NCBI GenBank assembly: GCA_963717955.1
Contig: CAVQXR010000003.1
Coordinates: forward strand, 124,001 to 188,000
Length of the DNA: 64,000 nt
Source: CAVQXR01 sp963717955
Lineage (GTDB): Bacteria; Actinomycetota; Thermoleophilia; Gaiellales; Gaiellaceae
Direction: 5' to 3'
This document shows positions 52,681 to 61,438 of the stretch, piece after piece. Position 1 is the first letter of the stretch, and the number at the start of each line of letters is the position of its first letter. The notes under the pieces are model-generated. The model made no database searches. It worked only from the letters and a program-made list of their open reading frames with translations, and had not been told where the DNA came from. The position numbers and the translations under genes were made by a program.

Positions 52681-53903
52681 ATGCGCAGATGGGCTCGTGC
52701 GGCAGCGCGGTCGAACAGGTCGCGAACCCCGGGAATCACCACGTCGGTCGAGTAGCGGTCACGGACGAGCCGGCCGGCCTCGTCCACGAGGCCGCGGGCA
52801 AGCGCAGCGTCGGTGACGATCCGCTCGACCGCCGCCGCGGTCTCGGTGGCTCCATCGGCCAGTAGCAGGTGTCGCCCGTCCCCCACCGCGAGCCCGGCGG
52901 CGGCTACCGTCGAGGCAACCACCGGGACGCCGTGCGCGAACGCCTCGAGCAGCTTGATCCTCGTGCCGCCACCGGTGCTGAGGGGAACGACGACGGCGGT
53001 TGCAGACGCATAGACCGGGCCGAGGTCGGCGACGAAGCCGCGCGCCTCGGCAGCCGGGCCCGCCAGGCGCTCGACCTGCTCGTGATGCGGCCCGACCAGC
53101 GTCACGTGCACGGGCGTCCTGAGCCGCCGCTGCAACTCCGGCAACACGGCCTCGACGAGCATCCGCGCCGCCTCGATGTTCGGCGGATAGGTGAGGTTGC
53201 CGACGAAGAGGAGCGATGCCTTGCGGCGGCGAGTCGGTTCCGGGCGGCGTGGGATCCGTATCGGGAGGTCGATCGCGTTCGGGGCGTGCTCCACGAGCAG
53301 CCCGTGGCGCCTGCCGATCGCTTCGGCCTCCGAGGGCGACGCCGCCGACAGGCCGTCGAAGAGCGGACAGAAGACGTCGAGCAGCCGTTCGTACGCAGCC
53401 GACTCTTCCACCTCACCCCGGGCCCGGGCGACGGCAGCGTCGTCCTCGTCGATGTCCAGTGTGGCCCACCTGGCGTCGAGCTGCTCGGCCACGGCGACTC
53501 CGAGCGGGGCGAGGTACGAGCGCATGACGTGCAGCGCGACGCTGCCCTCGACCGGGACCGCTCTGACGACGGCATCCACGAGACCCGGAGAAGCCGTCCG
53601 CGCACGACGCGGGAGCGTTCCGGCTCGCGCGAAACGGTCACGCCAGGCCGGGCGAGTGAGAAGGGCTCTCACTCCCTCCCGCGCCTGGACGGGATCCGGA
53701 GGCACGACGACCGTTCCGGGCGGGGGAGAGAGAGGGCCGGGCAGTCGTCCCGCAACCGGCACCACGACTGTCTCGACCTGGAGGCCGACGGGCGCGGAGC
53801 GGCGAAAGAGCTCCGTCCGCATTGCGAGCCCGTTCCCGCTCGGGGCCGGCTCGATCGGCGCAAGCAGAATCAACCGCTCGACCGTGTCGGCCGTCTCATC
53901 CAT
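52659..53903 (-). CDS. GT4-family glycosyltransferase
   Basis: 414 residues from ATG 53903 (nine more upstream codons are possible). N-terminal LAPIEPAPSGNGLAMRTELF, central SLLFVGNLTYPPNIEAARML, and donor-binding PLSTGGGTRIKLLEAFAHGV with VASTVAAAGL. This is the GT-B fold of retaining glycosyltransferases. Divergent from the Tat-exported protein gene. Likely acts on the same glycan or glycoprotein as its neighbours. Confidence 0.93.
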   Translation of the reverse strand: MDETADTVERLILLAPIEPAPSGNGLAMRTELFRRSAPVGLQVETVVVPVAGRLPGPLSPPPGTVVVPPDPVQAREGVRALLTRPAWRDRFARAGTLPRRARTASPGLVDAVVRAVPVEGSVALHVMRSYLAPLGVAVAEQLDARWATLDIDEDDAAVARARGEVEESAAYERLLDVFCPLFDGLSAASPSEAEAIGRRHGLLVEHAPNAIDLPIRIPRRPEPTRRRKASLLFVGNLTYPPNIEAARMLVEAVLPELQRRLRTPVHVTLVGPHHEQVERLAGPAAEARGFVADLGPVYASATAVVVPLSTGGGTRIKLLEAFAHGVPVVASTVAAAGLAVGDGRHLLLADGATETAAAVERIVTDAALARGLVDEAGRLVRDRYSTDVVIPGVRDLFDRAAARAHLRIQRAVRP

Positions 53904-53924
53904 GGCCGACCACGCCATCCATCC

Positions 53925-53953
53925 TTGCACAGGAGACGGGCGTCCGATACGCT
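53925..53953 (+). promoter_or_regulatory. Promoter of the Tat-exported protein gene
   Basis: -35 TTGCAC (53925-53930), 17-bp spacer, -10 TACGCT (53948-53953), 55 bp before the ATG at 54008. Confidence 0.52.
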
Positions 53954-54007
53954 CTGCGCGTAGTTCGGCTCCGCATCTCAGCCTACGGGCCGGAAGGGGA
54001 CGACGAG

Positions 54008-54469
54008 ATGAGCGACGAGCGTCTGGACGAGCTGAGGCTTCCCCGCCGCGAGTTCCTCAAGAGGGTGGTCGCGGGCGCCTTCATCGTCCCCGTCGTGGTC
54101 TCCTTCGGCCTTGCCGAGGTCGCCGAGGCCGCTTCTAGCTTCCACCCGAACCAGTCTTGCCCGAACCAGTCGATCGCGAACCAGACCGAGGTTGACCTCC
54201 TCATCGACGAGCTGATCGCTCGCATCGGGTACTGGCGACAGCAGGGAGGTATCCGGACGCGCGCGGCCACGTTGCTTCGGCGGCAGCTGACTCAGGCCGG
54301 GTCGAAGCTGGATGCCGGCAAGGTCGCGGCCGCCTGCCGCATCCTCGCAGCCATCGAGGCGGAGTTGAGGGTCCTTCTGGCCGGGAGGAGGATCGCGCAA
54401 GACACCGCAAATGACCTTTCCTCCGGCGTCGCCGAACTCCAGGCTCTCCTGAACTGCAAGTGTTCGTGA
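54008..54469 (+). CDS. Tat-exported small protein with NQS/NQT pentapeptide repeat
   Basis: 153 residues. A twin-arginine signal (PRREFLKRVV followed by a hydrophobic GAFIVPVVVSFGL) ends near AEAA at 39-42. Directly after the cleavage site come three five-residue units, HPNQS CPNQS IANQT (46-60), then a helical domain with RAATLLRRQLTQAGSK and a Cys-containing end (LNCKCS). No family recognised. Three glycosyltransferases and PqqD lie beside it, so the repeat may be a modification site, which is inference. Confidence 0.78.
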   Translation: MSDERLDELRLPRREFLKRVVAGAFIVPVVVSFGLAEVAEAASSFHPNQSCPNQSIANQTEVDLLIDELIARIGYWRQQGGIRTRAATLLRRQLTQAGSKLDAGKVAAACRILAAIEAELRVLLAGRRIAQDTANDLSSGVAELQALLNCKCS

Positions 54470-54587
54470 CGCAGCACCTGCGGAACCCGCATCTCCGGGG
54501 CCAGGCCCGGTCGGACGTGGAGTCCGCCCGGCGCGACGAGTCCGCCTGCCGCTAGCCGGCGGGCGGTCCCGGGCGCCTCCGAACGCC

Positions 54588-55694
54588 GTGCTGCTCAGCG
54601 CAACGCTCATCGTCCGCGACGAAGCTCGCGTCCTCGACGACTGCCTGACGTCGATAGGCTCCGTCGTCGACGAGATCGTCGTGGTGGACACGGGATCCGT
54701 CGACGACTCCGCGCAGATCGCGAAGCGCCACGGAGCGTGTGTCATCCACCACGAGTGGCAGGACGATTTCGCCGATGCTCGCAACGTCGCGCTCGACGCC
54801 GCGACAGGCGAGTGGATCCTGTACATCGACGCCGATGAGCGTCTGGCTCCCACCGACCGTGAGACGATCGAGCGGCTCCTCGTCGGCGCCAGCGAGGTGG
54901 CGTTCCGCGTGCTTCTGCGACCGGAGCTGAGATCTACCCCCTACCTCGAGTACCGGCTCTGGCGACGTGACCCGAGGATCCGCTTCTCCGGGCGGATCCA
55001 CGAGAAGGTGACGCCGGCGATCGCGACGATTGCCCTGGCAGAGCGGCGGCCGATCAGCGACTGCGACCTCCTGCTCACTCACGTCGGCTACGAGGGTGAC
55101 CAGACCCGCAAGCACGAGCGGAACCTCCCCCTCCTTCGCGCCGAGCTGTCTCAGCACCCCGACAACCTGTTCAACCGCCACCACCTCGCCCGCGTTCTCC
55201 AGGGTCTGGGGCAGATCGACGAGGCCGACCGCGTGCTGGCAGATGCCGCCGAGCTGGCGCGCCGGAGGCCGCACGACCCGCTCGGCGTCCTCGTGTTCAC
55301 CGACCTGATCCGCCTCCGACGCGACCGCGGTGAAGACGTGGCCGAACTGCTCCGTGAGGCGCGCGGCCGATACCCGGACAACAAGCTCCTCTGGTGGATC
55401 GAGGCGGCCTCACACGTCTCCGGCGGGCGCTACCCGGAGGCCCTGGGCTTGCTCGATCGGCTCCTTGCCGTCGATCTCGCCACCCTTCCCGCGGGCGGTC
55501 CGGCATACGACGAGCGGATCTTCGATGAGTTCGCGCACGATGCCCGCGCGGTGTGCCTCTTCCGCCTCGAACGGTACGACGAGGCGGCGGAAGCCTACGA
55601 GAGAGCTTCGAGACTCGACCCCGCCAACCTCGCCTACCGCACCAAGCGGACGCTGGCTCTCGCCCGCGCCGAAGCGGCCCGGAGTGGGCGGTGA
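54588..55694 (+). CDS. GT2-family glycosyltransferase with TPR-like C-terminus
   Basis: 368 residues from GTG 54588. GT-A domain: LSATLIVRDEARVLDDCLTS, IVVVDTGSVDDSAQIAK, DDFADARNVALDAATGEWIL, and the DXD-type YIDADERL, then RIHEKVTPAI. Residues 190-360 are tetratricopeptide-like helices (NRHHLARVLQGLGQIDEADR, ERYDEAAEAYERASRLDP). This SunS-like architecture glycosylates proteins or peptides, the TPR part holding the acceptor. Follows the Tat protein by 118 bp. Confidence 0.93.
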   Translation: MLLSATLIVRDEARVLDDCLTSIGSVVDEIVVVDTGSVDDSAQIAKRHGACVIHHEWQDDFADARNVALDAATGEWILYIDADERLAPTDRETIERLLVGASEVAFRVLLRPELRSTPYLEYRLWRRDPRIRFSGRIHEKVTPAIATIALAERRPISDCDLLLTHVGYEGDQTRKHERNLPLLRAELSQHPDNLFNRHHLARVLQGLGQIDEADRVLADAAELARRRPHDPLGVLVFTDLIRLRRDRGEDVAELLREARGRYPDNKLLWWIEAASHVSGGRYPEALGLLDRLLAVDLATLPAGGPAYDERIFDEFAHDARAVCLFRLERYDEAAEAYERASRLDPANLAYRTKRTLALARAEAARSGR

Positions 55695-55965
55695 CGTTGA
55701 AAGCCAGCGGAAGTGGCTCTCCGAGGGATTCGGGCCTCCTCCGGGTACGGCGGGATGAACCACCCTTCCATCCACCGAGCCACGCGCGCTCGGATCGAGC
55801 CGGGCGGCTCCCGCACGCGCCGATCATGCCGGTACGGATCGGGACGTCAGGCGAGGCGGTGTTGCCACCCCGCCGGCGAGCGCGCAGTCCGCCCCCATCG
55901 CCTCCATGTCCTTCTTAACGACCTCCGATCCGCTGAGCCGAGGACGAGCGTGCCATGCTGGCTCC

Positions 55966-56400
55966 ATGGCGACCATGATCGATCTCGACGAGCTCGCGCT
56001 TGCCATGCCGCAGACCACGAAGAACGTCTCCGAGGACGGCCGGCCCGCCTACCTGGTGCACGGCAAGCTGTTCTGCTGTCATCGCAGCCGCAGGCCCGAT
56101 GCGATCGATCCGGACACCGGCGAGCGGCTGGACGACGTGGTGATGTTCCGCGTCGCCGACCTCGGCGAGAAGGAGCTCCTGCTCGCGGACGGCCGCGGGG
56201 TCTTCTTCACCACCCCGCACTTCAACGGTTACGCCGCGGTGCTCGTGCGCATCCCGGATCTCGAGCGCATCGATCGCGACGAGCTGGGCGACTTGGTCGC
56301 GGAAGCGTGGCTGACCCGGGCCCAGAAGCGCCTCGTGAAGAGCTGGCTCGCCGAGCAAGGGCTCGCAGGCGCCGGACCCGACGGTGGCGCCGCTCGGTGA
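55966..56400 (+). CDS. MmcQ/YjbR-family protein
   Basis: 144 residues from ATG 55966. LDELALAMPQTTKNVSEDGR, FCCHRSRRPDAI, YAAVLVRIPDLERIDRDEL and AEAWLTRAQKRLVKSWLAE match the YjbR CyaY-like fold. Members have unclear functions, with some DNA-binding suggestions. A fragment of its start region is duplicated at 50.1 kb. Confidence 0.9.
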   Translation: MATMIDLDELALAMPQTTKNVSEDGRPAYLVHGKLFCCHRSRRPDAIDPDTGERLDDVVMFRVADLGEKELLLADGRGVFFTTPHFNGYAAVLVRIPDLERIDRDELGDLVAEAWLTRAQKRLVKSWLAEQGLAGAGPDGGAAR

Positions 56401-56466
56401 CCGGCAAACCGGGCGCTCGAGTCGTGGGTATCGAAGGGGCCCGCGAGGCGCCGTACCCCTTCGGTG

Positions 56467-56826
56467 CTAACCGGCCTCGCTCTCGATCGTGGCCGCGGTG
56501 ACAACGCCGTCCTCGACGGCGAACGTGACCCGGTCGAGCACGAAGTCCGCGGTGACCGCGAGATCCACGCCGTCCTCGCGTCCGACGCGCCACTGCCGTC
56601 CCTGCTCCTCGACCCACGAGATCGCCACGTCGAGAGGCATGCCGACGAGCTGGTCGCCATCGAGAATCTGACCGGCGGGCATCGTTCCGTCGAGCTGGCC
56701 CGAGTCGACGATCGGCTCCGCGGGCGCAGGCGCACTCGCAGGCTGATCGGCTCCACCGCCGCAGGCCGCGACCCCGATCGCTCCGGCGACCGCCACGACG
56801 GCTATCGCAACGTATCCGATGTTCAT
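56467..56826 (-). CDS. Lipoprotein with I78-like peptidase inhibitor domain
   Basis: 119 residues from ATG 56826. Signal sequence MNIGYVAIAVVAVAGAIG ends in the lipobox GVAAC, giving a lipidated Cys. A Pro/Ala linker precedes a domain with LVGMPLDVAISWVEEQGRQW, RVGREDGVDLAVTADFVLDR, VTFAVEDGVVTAATIE, as in inhibitor family I78 (serine peptidase inhibitors). It is anchored outside the cell and could protect it from extracellular peptidases. Confidence 0.83.
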   Translation of the reverse strand: MNIGYVAIAVVAVAGAIGVAACGGGADQPASAPAPAEPIVDSGQLDGTMPAGQILDGDQLVGMPLDVAISWVEEQGRQWRVGREDGVDLAVTADFVLDRVTFAVEDGVVTAATIESEAG

Positions 56827-57023
56827 GATCCCCTCGTTCGCTCGTGTTGCTCTCTTCCGGACATTCGACCGGCGCGAAGGCCGCACGGTTCCCTCCACGA
56901 GAGACCGTGATGGTGGAGGCGGCTGTCAGAGAGCCGTCTCCGGTCGAACCGGCGGCAACCGATCGGCTCGCGCGGGGAGCCCTTCGTGGGTGGCGGACGT
57001 GGCCTTCGGCCGCGTTCGACTCC

Positions 57024-57095
57024 TTGCCAGAGCACCTTGTGCGTGGTATTACATGACTCGGGTGGCCTGCGGCCTGCCCGTGAGGAGGGTCGCGC
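57024..57095 (+). promoter_or_regulatory. Promoter and leader module, copy 2
   Basis: -35 TTGCCA (57024-57029), 17-bp spacer with CTTGTGCGTG, -10 TATTAC (57047-57052); the leader TGGCCTGCGGCC, CGTGAGGAG, GGTCGCGCGCGTGCCAG matches 23200-23277 with a few substitutions and a small gap. About 230 bp of leader without recognisable genes follow before the amidohydrolase at 57329. Confidence 0.55.
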
Positions 57096-57328
57096 GCGTG
57101 CCAGCAGAGCTCTCGATCGCTGCGCCGCCCGGGAACGTTCGGGCCGAGACTGCGCGCCCTTGCGACGTGCGCTCCCCGACCAACGCGCGCAGGTCCCAGG
57201 CCGCAATCGGTACGTTCCAATCGAGCTGCTTGGCGACGATCGGCTCGCAAACGACGGTGCAAGCCGGGAGGATCGGCTGACCGACCAGCAGCCGAACAGC
57301 GTGGAGCTCGAGTAGTAGGGGCGTCGCA

Positions 57329-58420
57329 GTGCAGATCACGAACTGTCATTGCCACACGTTCACCAGCGACCATGTGCCCGACCACTTTGCCGGCTACCTG
57401 ATCGGGCGTTTGCTCAGGGTCGCATGGATCCGCCGATCGCTGCTGCTCGTCATGCGACACCTCGATCGCAAGCGGCGCGGCAGGCTCACCCGCTACGCCC
57501 AGATCCTCCACATCTCCTACGAACGCGGCTCGCAGGAGGGCGTGTTCAAGCTCCTCCGCAGCTACTACCCGACGGAGACGCGGTTCGTCGTCCTCCCCAT
57601 GGACATGGCGCTGATGAACGCCGGCGAGGTGCGGGAGTCGATCGAGGTGCAGCACGCGCGGCTGGCCGATTTGCGCGACGCCTACCCGACACTCGTGATC
57701 CCGTTTGCTGCGACCGACGCGAGGCGCGACGACGTGGTCGCAACGACGAAGCGGTGGATCGAGCAGCGAGGCTTTCGAGGAATCAAGCTCTACCCGCCGC
57801 TCGGCTACCACCCGAACGATCGAGCGTTATGGCCGCTGTACGACTACGCGGTCGAGCACCGGATCCCCGTCATGACGCACTGTTCGCCGCCCGCGAGCGT
57901 GAAGTACCGGGGAGAGCCGACGCGGCAGATGCGAACCGATCCCGACGGCGGACGGCTGGGCCAGGACCCCGAGCAACTGCTCAGACTCTTCACCGATCCG
58001 GATGCCTACAAGCCGATCCTCGATGCCCGTCCGACGCTGACGATCTGCCTCGCACACTTCGGGGGCGCCGGAGAATGGGAGGCGTATCTCGACAACCCCT
58101 GGGACGAGGGCAGCGCCGACGGCGACAAGAGCTGGCTCGCCAAGATCATGGACATGATCAAGGCGGGCAAGTACGAGAACCTGTACACCGACATCTCGTA
58201 CACGATCTTCGCGAACGACGAGTACGTCTACCTGCTCAAAGTCCTGCTCTCGGACGCCAGGTTGCGCCGCCGGGTGTTGTTCGGCTCGGATTTCTACGTC
58301 GTCGAGAACGCCGAGCTCGAGGAGCGGCGCAGATCGGTACGGGTCAGAGGCGTCCTCGGCGAGGAGCTGTGGCAAGCCATCGCCCACGACAACCCGAGGA
58401 ACTACCTCGGCGAGGGGTAG
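57329..58420 (+). CDS. Amidohydrolase-family protein
   Basis: 363 residues from GTG 57329. Metal site H7-x-H9 in NCHCHTF, RGIKLYPPLGYHP, H in VMTHCSPP, H in CLAHFGG, and D in LFGSDFYVVE: the TIM-barrel set of the amidohydrolase_2 group (decarboxylase/lactonase-like). No signal peptide. A basic, helical insertion lies at residues 25-55. It shares its promoter module with the frameshifted membrane-protein gene at 23.3 kb. Substrate unknown. Confidence 0.92.
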   Translation: MQITNCHCHTFTSDHVPDHFAGYLIGRLLRVAWIRRSLLLVMRHLDRKRRGRLTRYAQILHISYERGSQEGVFKLLRSYYPTETRFVVLPMDMALMNAGEVRESIEVQHARLADLRDAYPTLVIPFAATDARRDDVVATTKRWIEQRGFRGIKLYPPLGYHPNDRALWPLYDYAVEHRIPVMTHCSPPASVKYRGEPTRQMRTDPDGGRLGQDPEQLLRLFTDPDAYKPILDARPTLTICLAHFGGAGEWEAYLDNPWDEGSADGDKSWLAKIMDMIKAGKYENLYTDISYTIFANDEYVYLLKVLLSDARLRRRVLFGSDFYVVENAELEERRRSVRVRGVLGEELWQAIAHDNPRNYLGEG

Positions 58421-58559
58421 CCCGTGCCCCGCCGTCTCCACCAGGCGCTCCGGCGGCAGCAGCCAGCCGCGAGCGGGCGGGGCCGGCTCCCGGACGATAG
58501 AGTTCAACGCTCGCCTGTTTCTCGGTTTGGAAACGGGGAATGCCATGGTGAGGAGGCAT

Positions 58560-60230
58560 ATGGGACGGTTCCCGACACGAATCCGGAAGAGCCGCCTCGT
58601 CGCGGCAGTCGGAGGGATCTCTGCGCTCGCAGCCATGAGTGTGGTGATCGCCTCCGCTCTGGCGGCGAGCGGGACCGACACGATCACGACCCATGCCGGG
58701 AACGGCGTGGCCACCTTCTCGGGCGATACCGGTCAAGCGACTGCGGCCAGCATCTCGGGTCCCCGCGGTGTCGCCGTCGATGCGGCCGGCAACGTCTACA
58801 TCGTGGACACCCTCAACGTCCGGATCCGGAAGGTGGACACGGCCGGGGTGATCACGACATTTGCCGGCACGGGTGCGCCCGGCGACACGGGCGACACCGG
58901 CCAGGCGACGGCCGCCCAGGTAAATGCCCCATTCGGGATCGCGGTCGACAGCGCCGGCAACGTCTACATCGCCGACACGTTCAACCACCGCATCCGTAAG
59001 GTGGACACGGCCGGGGTTATCACGACGTTCGCCGGCACGGGCGCGCTCGGCGACATGGGTGACACCGGCCAGGCGACTGCGGCCCAGCTCAACCTTCCGT
59101 TCGACGTCGATGTGGACGCGGCCGGAAACGTCTACATCGCCGACGCCGGCAACAATCGAATTCGCAAGGTGGACACGGCCGGCGTGATCACGACGTTCGC
59201 CGGGACGGGCGCCCCCAGCTTCGGGGGTGATAGCGGCCAGGCAACCGCGGCCCAGCTCAGCGGTCCGGCTGGCGTTGCCGCAGACGGTGCCGGCAACGTC
59301 TACATCGCGGACAGCGACAACGATCGCGTTCGCAAGGTCAACGCAGCGGGCGTGATCACGACCTTCGCCGGCACCGGCGTGCCCGGCTTCTCCGGTGACA
59401 CCGGCCAGGCGACCGCTGCCCAGCTCGACAGTCCGAGCGGGGTTGCAACAGATGCGGCCGGCAACGTCTACATCGCCGACTTCGACAACAGCCGGGTCCG
59501 CAAGGTCAACCCTGCCGGCGTGATCACGACGATCGCCGGCACGGGCGTGCCGGGCTTCTCGGGCGACACCGGCCAGGCATCGTTCGCCCAGCTCAACTTC
59601 GCCTGGGGAATCGAGTCGACCGACGCCGGCACCCTCTTCATCGCCGACACCTTCAATAACCGGATCCGCAAGCTCACGAACCCTGCGCCGACGGCGTCGT
59701 TCGTGGCGAATCCGACCAGCGGGCCGGCCCCGCTGACGGTCGGTTTCGACGCGTCGGGTTCCTCGGATCCGAACGGGACGATCGCCTCCTACGCCTGGAG
59801 CTTCGGTGACACCCAGGCGGGGAGCGGGGCGACTCCGAGCCACACCTACGCGGGCGCGGGCTCCTTCACCGTCACCTTGACGGTGACCGACGACGGCGGC
59901 GCGACGGCTTCCACGACCCAGCAGATCACGGTCACCGGTGGCGCCGGAGCCTGCACGATCACCGGCACTGCCGGCCCCGACGTGCTCAACGGCACCGGCG
60001 GGCCGAACGTGATCTGCGGGCTTGGCGGCAACGACGTCATCAACGGCCTGGGCGGCAGCGACATCCTGCGCGGCGGCAACGGTGCCGACGTGCTCAAGGG
60101 CGGCAACGGCCCCGACGTGCTTCAGGGCGGCAACGGCCCCGACGTGCTCCGCGGCGGCAAGGGCGCAGACGTCGCCAACGGCGGCAAGGGCGGCGACAGC
60201 TGCACGGCCGAGACGAAGGTCAACTGCTGA
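58560..60230 (+). CDS. Secreted NHL-repeat beta-propeller protein with PKD and RTX-type calcium-binding repeats
   Basis: 556 residues from ATG 58560 (GAGGAGG site). Signal peptide to about residue 37 (SALAA). Six 56-residue NHL-type units (46-380), each with AGNVYIADxxNxRIRKV and AGVITTFAGTG. A PKD domain (about 380-465; TASFVANPTSGPAPLTVGFD, YAWSFGD). C-terminal RTX-like nonapeptides (GGNDVINGLGGSDILRGGNG and similar) end the protein. NHL propellers bind proteins or ligands; RTX repeats fold in calcium outside the cell. Probably a secreted surface or adhesion protein. Confidence 0.93.
   Translation: MGRFPTRIRKSRLVAAVGGISALAAMSVVIASALAASGTDTITTHAGNGVATFSGDTGQATAASISGPRGVAVDAAGNVYIVDTLNVRIRKVDTAGVITTFAGTGAPGDTGDTGQATAAQVNAPFGIAVDSAGNVYIADTFNHRIRKVDTAGVITTFAGTGALGDMGDTGQATAAQLNLPFDVDVDAAGNVYIADAGNNRIRKVDTAGVITTFAGTGAPSFGGDSGQATAAQLSGPAGVAADGAGNVYIADSDNDRVRKVNAAGVITTFAGTGVPGFSGDTGQATAAQLDSPSGVATDAAGNVYIADFDNSRVRKVNPAGVITTIAGTGVPGFSGDTGQASFAQLNFAWGIESTDAGTLFIADTFNNRIRKLTNPAPTASFVANPTSGPAPLTVGFDASGSSDPNGTIASYAWSFGDTQAGSGATPSHTYAGAGSFTVTLTVTDDGGATASTTQQITVTGGAGACTITGTAGPDVLNGTGGPNVICGLGGNDVINGLGGSDILRGGNGADVLKGGNGPDVLQGGNGPDVLRGGKGADVANGGKGGDSCTAETKVNC
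58695..59690 (+). repeat. Tandem 168-bp repeats encoding the NHL propeller blades
   Basis: Six in-frame units of 168 bp (56 codons). Units 2-5 share long DNA identity around the GGCAACGTCTACATCGCCGA and GGCGTGATCACGAC segments. The last unit is diverged. Such repeats can expand or contract. Confidence 0.85.
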
Positions 60231-60240
60231 GTCCAGCGGA

Positions 60241-60276
60241 GGCGGGAGGGACGAGGAATGCTTCGTCCCTCCCGCC
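60241..60276 (+). terminator. Terminator of the NHL/PKD/RTX gene
   Basis: Perfect 14-bp stem GGCGGGAGGGACGA / TCGTCCCTCCCGCC with an 8-nt loop, 10 bp after the stop codon. Confidence 0.68.
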
Positions 60277-60393
60277 CGCGGCGCAGATGCGGGCTCTCAC
60301 CCTGAGGAGGAGAGGCGCCGTTCCCTCACTGGGGCGGGGGCAGTCCGTCTTGCTCGAGGCGAACTCGCTTCGATAGGCGACCCGGTGTCGTGA

Positions 60394-61365
60394 CTACCCG
60401 ACGACCTCGATCTGCCCCGGCGAGGACACCTCGATCTCGGGGATGGCGCGGTACAGCTCGATCGTGCCGGTGGCGCAGATCGTGCGGTCAGCGTAGGCGT
60501 CCTCGGGCGGCTCGGGGAACGCGCCGCGGTCGTCGCCCCAAATCACGACCGTGGACCGGCGCTTGTCGGGGTAGTCGACGCCGAGGTTGAGAAACGTCGG
60601 CTTCCCGTCGGTGTCGGCGGCGTAAGTCGTGCCGGCGACCAGACCCTCGACCGTCGCCCGCTCGCCCACGTGATCGGCGGCCTCGTGCCACGGGATCGCG
60701 CCCGGGCAGGAGACCGCGCCGCCGGTGTCGGGCGGCGGCAGCTCGCCGCTGCCGGTGTTCGCGCCGTGCAGCGTGTCGAACGGTGTACTCGGGCAGGCAC
60801 CCCAGAGGCCGCGGCCGGAGGCCTGCGCCTGCCTCGCCGCCTGCACCAGCCGCTGCGCGTAGGCGCCGCGGTCGCCCCGGTAGAACCACACCGTCGCGGC
60901 GCCGCGCCGCACGAGCACCACGTTCAGGTTGCGTCCGCCACGGTAGACGTAGCGCAGCAGCCGCCCGTAGTCGTCCACCCGGTTGAGCCGCGGGTCGGCC
61001 ACGAGCCGCACTCGGGTCCCGGGCGGCAACAGCGACTCGAGCTCCGCCGAGGCCTCCGCCCCGTAGCACTCGTCCTCGTGCACCTCGGGGGCATCGATCT
61101 GGACGAGCCGCACGCGGCGCCCGTTGGTGAGCACGATCGTGTCGCCGTCGGTCACCGACCCGACGACGGCGTTCGTTCCGCGCGGGCGGCCCGGCACAGC
61201 ACCCGTCGTTCCCGCCGGCGTCTCGCCCGGCTCCGCCACGGCAGCCGTGGTGGCGGCAGCCCCGGTCGGCCCAGGTGAGGATGCCGACGACGGGGTCTGC
61301 GGCGACGAGCTGCACCCCACAAGCAGGAGGGCAGCGACAATCGCGACGACCGGACCCGCTCGCAT
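60394..61365 (-). CDS. Thermonuclease-family lipoprotein with C-terminal OB-fold-like domain
   Basis: 323 residues. Signal VVAIVAALLLVGCSS has lipobox LLVGC. After a Pro/Ala/Thr linker (22-62), the staphylococcal nuclease fold: VVGSVTDGDTIVL, VRLVQIDAPEVHEDECYG (Arg, Asp, Glu of the active site) and DDYGRLLRYVY (second Arg). Residues 220-323 resemble an OB-fold (HVGERATVEGLVAG, YADRTICATGTIELY). Membrane-anchored nuclease facing outside, likely degrading extracellular DNA/RNA. Confidence 0.94.
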   Translation of the reverse strand: MRAGPVVAIVAALLLVGCSSSPQTPSSASSPGPTGAAATTAAVAEPGETPAGTTGAVPGRPRGTNAVVGSVTDGDTIVLTNGRRVRLVQIDAPEVHEDECYGAEASAELESLLPPGTRVRLVADPRLNRVDDYGRLLRYVYRGGRNLNVVLVRRGAATVWFYRGDRGAYAQRLVQAARQAQASGRGLWGACPSTPFDTLHGANTGSGELPPPDTGGAVSCPGAIPWHEAADHVGERATVEGLVAGTTYAADTDGKPTFLNLGVDYPDKRRSTVVIWGDDRGAFPEPPEDAYADRTICATGTIELYRAIPEIEVSSPGQIEVVG

Positions 61366-61438
61366 GACCCGCCAATCTTCGCACCGTTTGACAGATCGGC
61401 AGGGACGACTGAGACTGGTCCGCGCAAGGACGAGTCCG

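Noticed and set aside
57049..57339. 96-codon minus-strand frame upstream of the amidohydrolase
   Set aside because: It covers the promoter-leader module on the other strand, has no family motif and no ribosome binding site.
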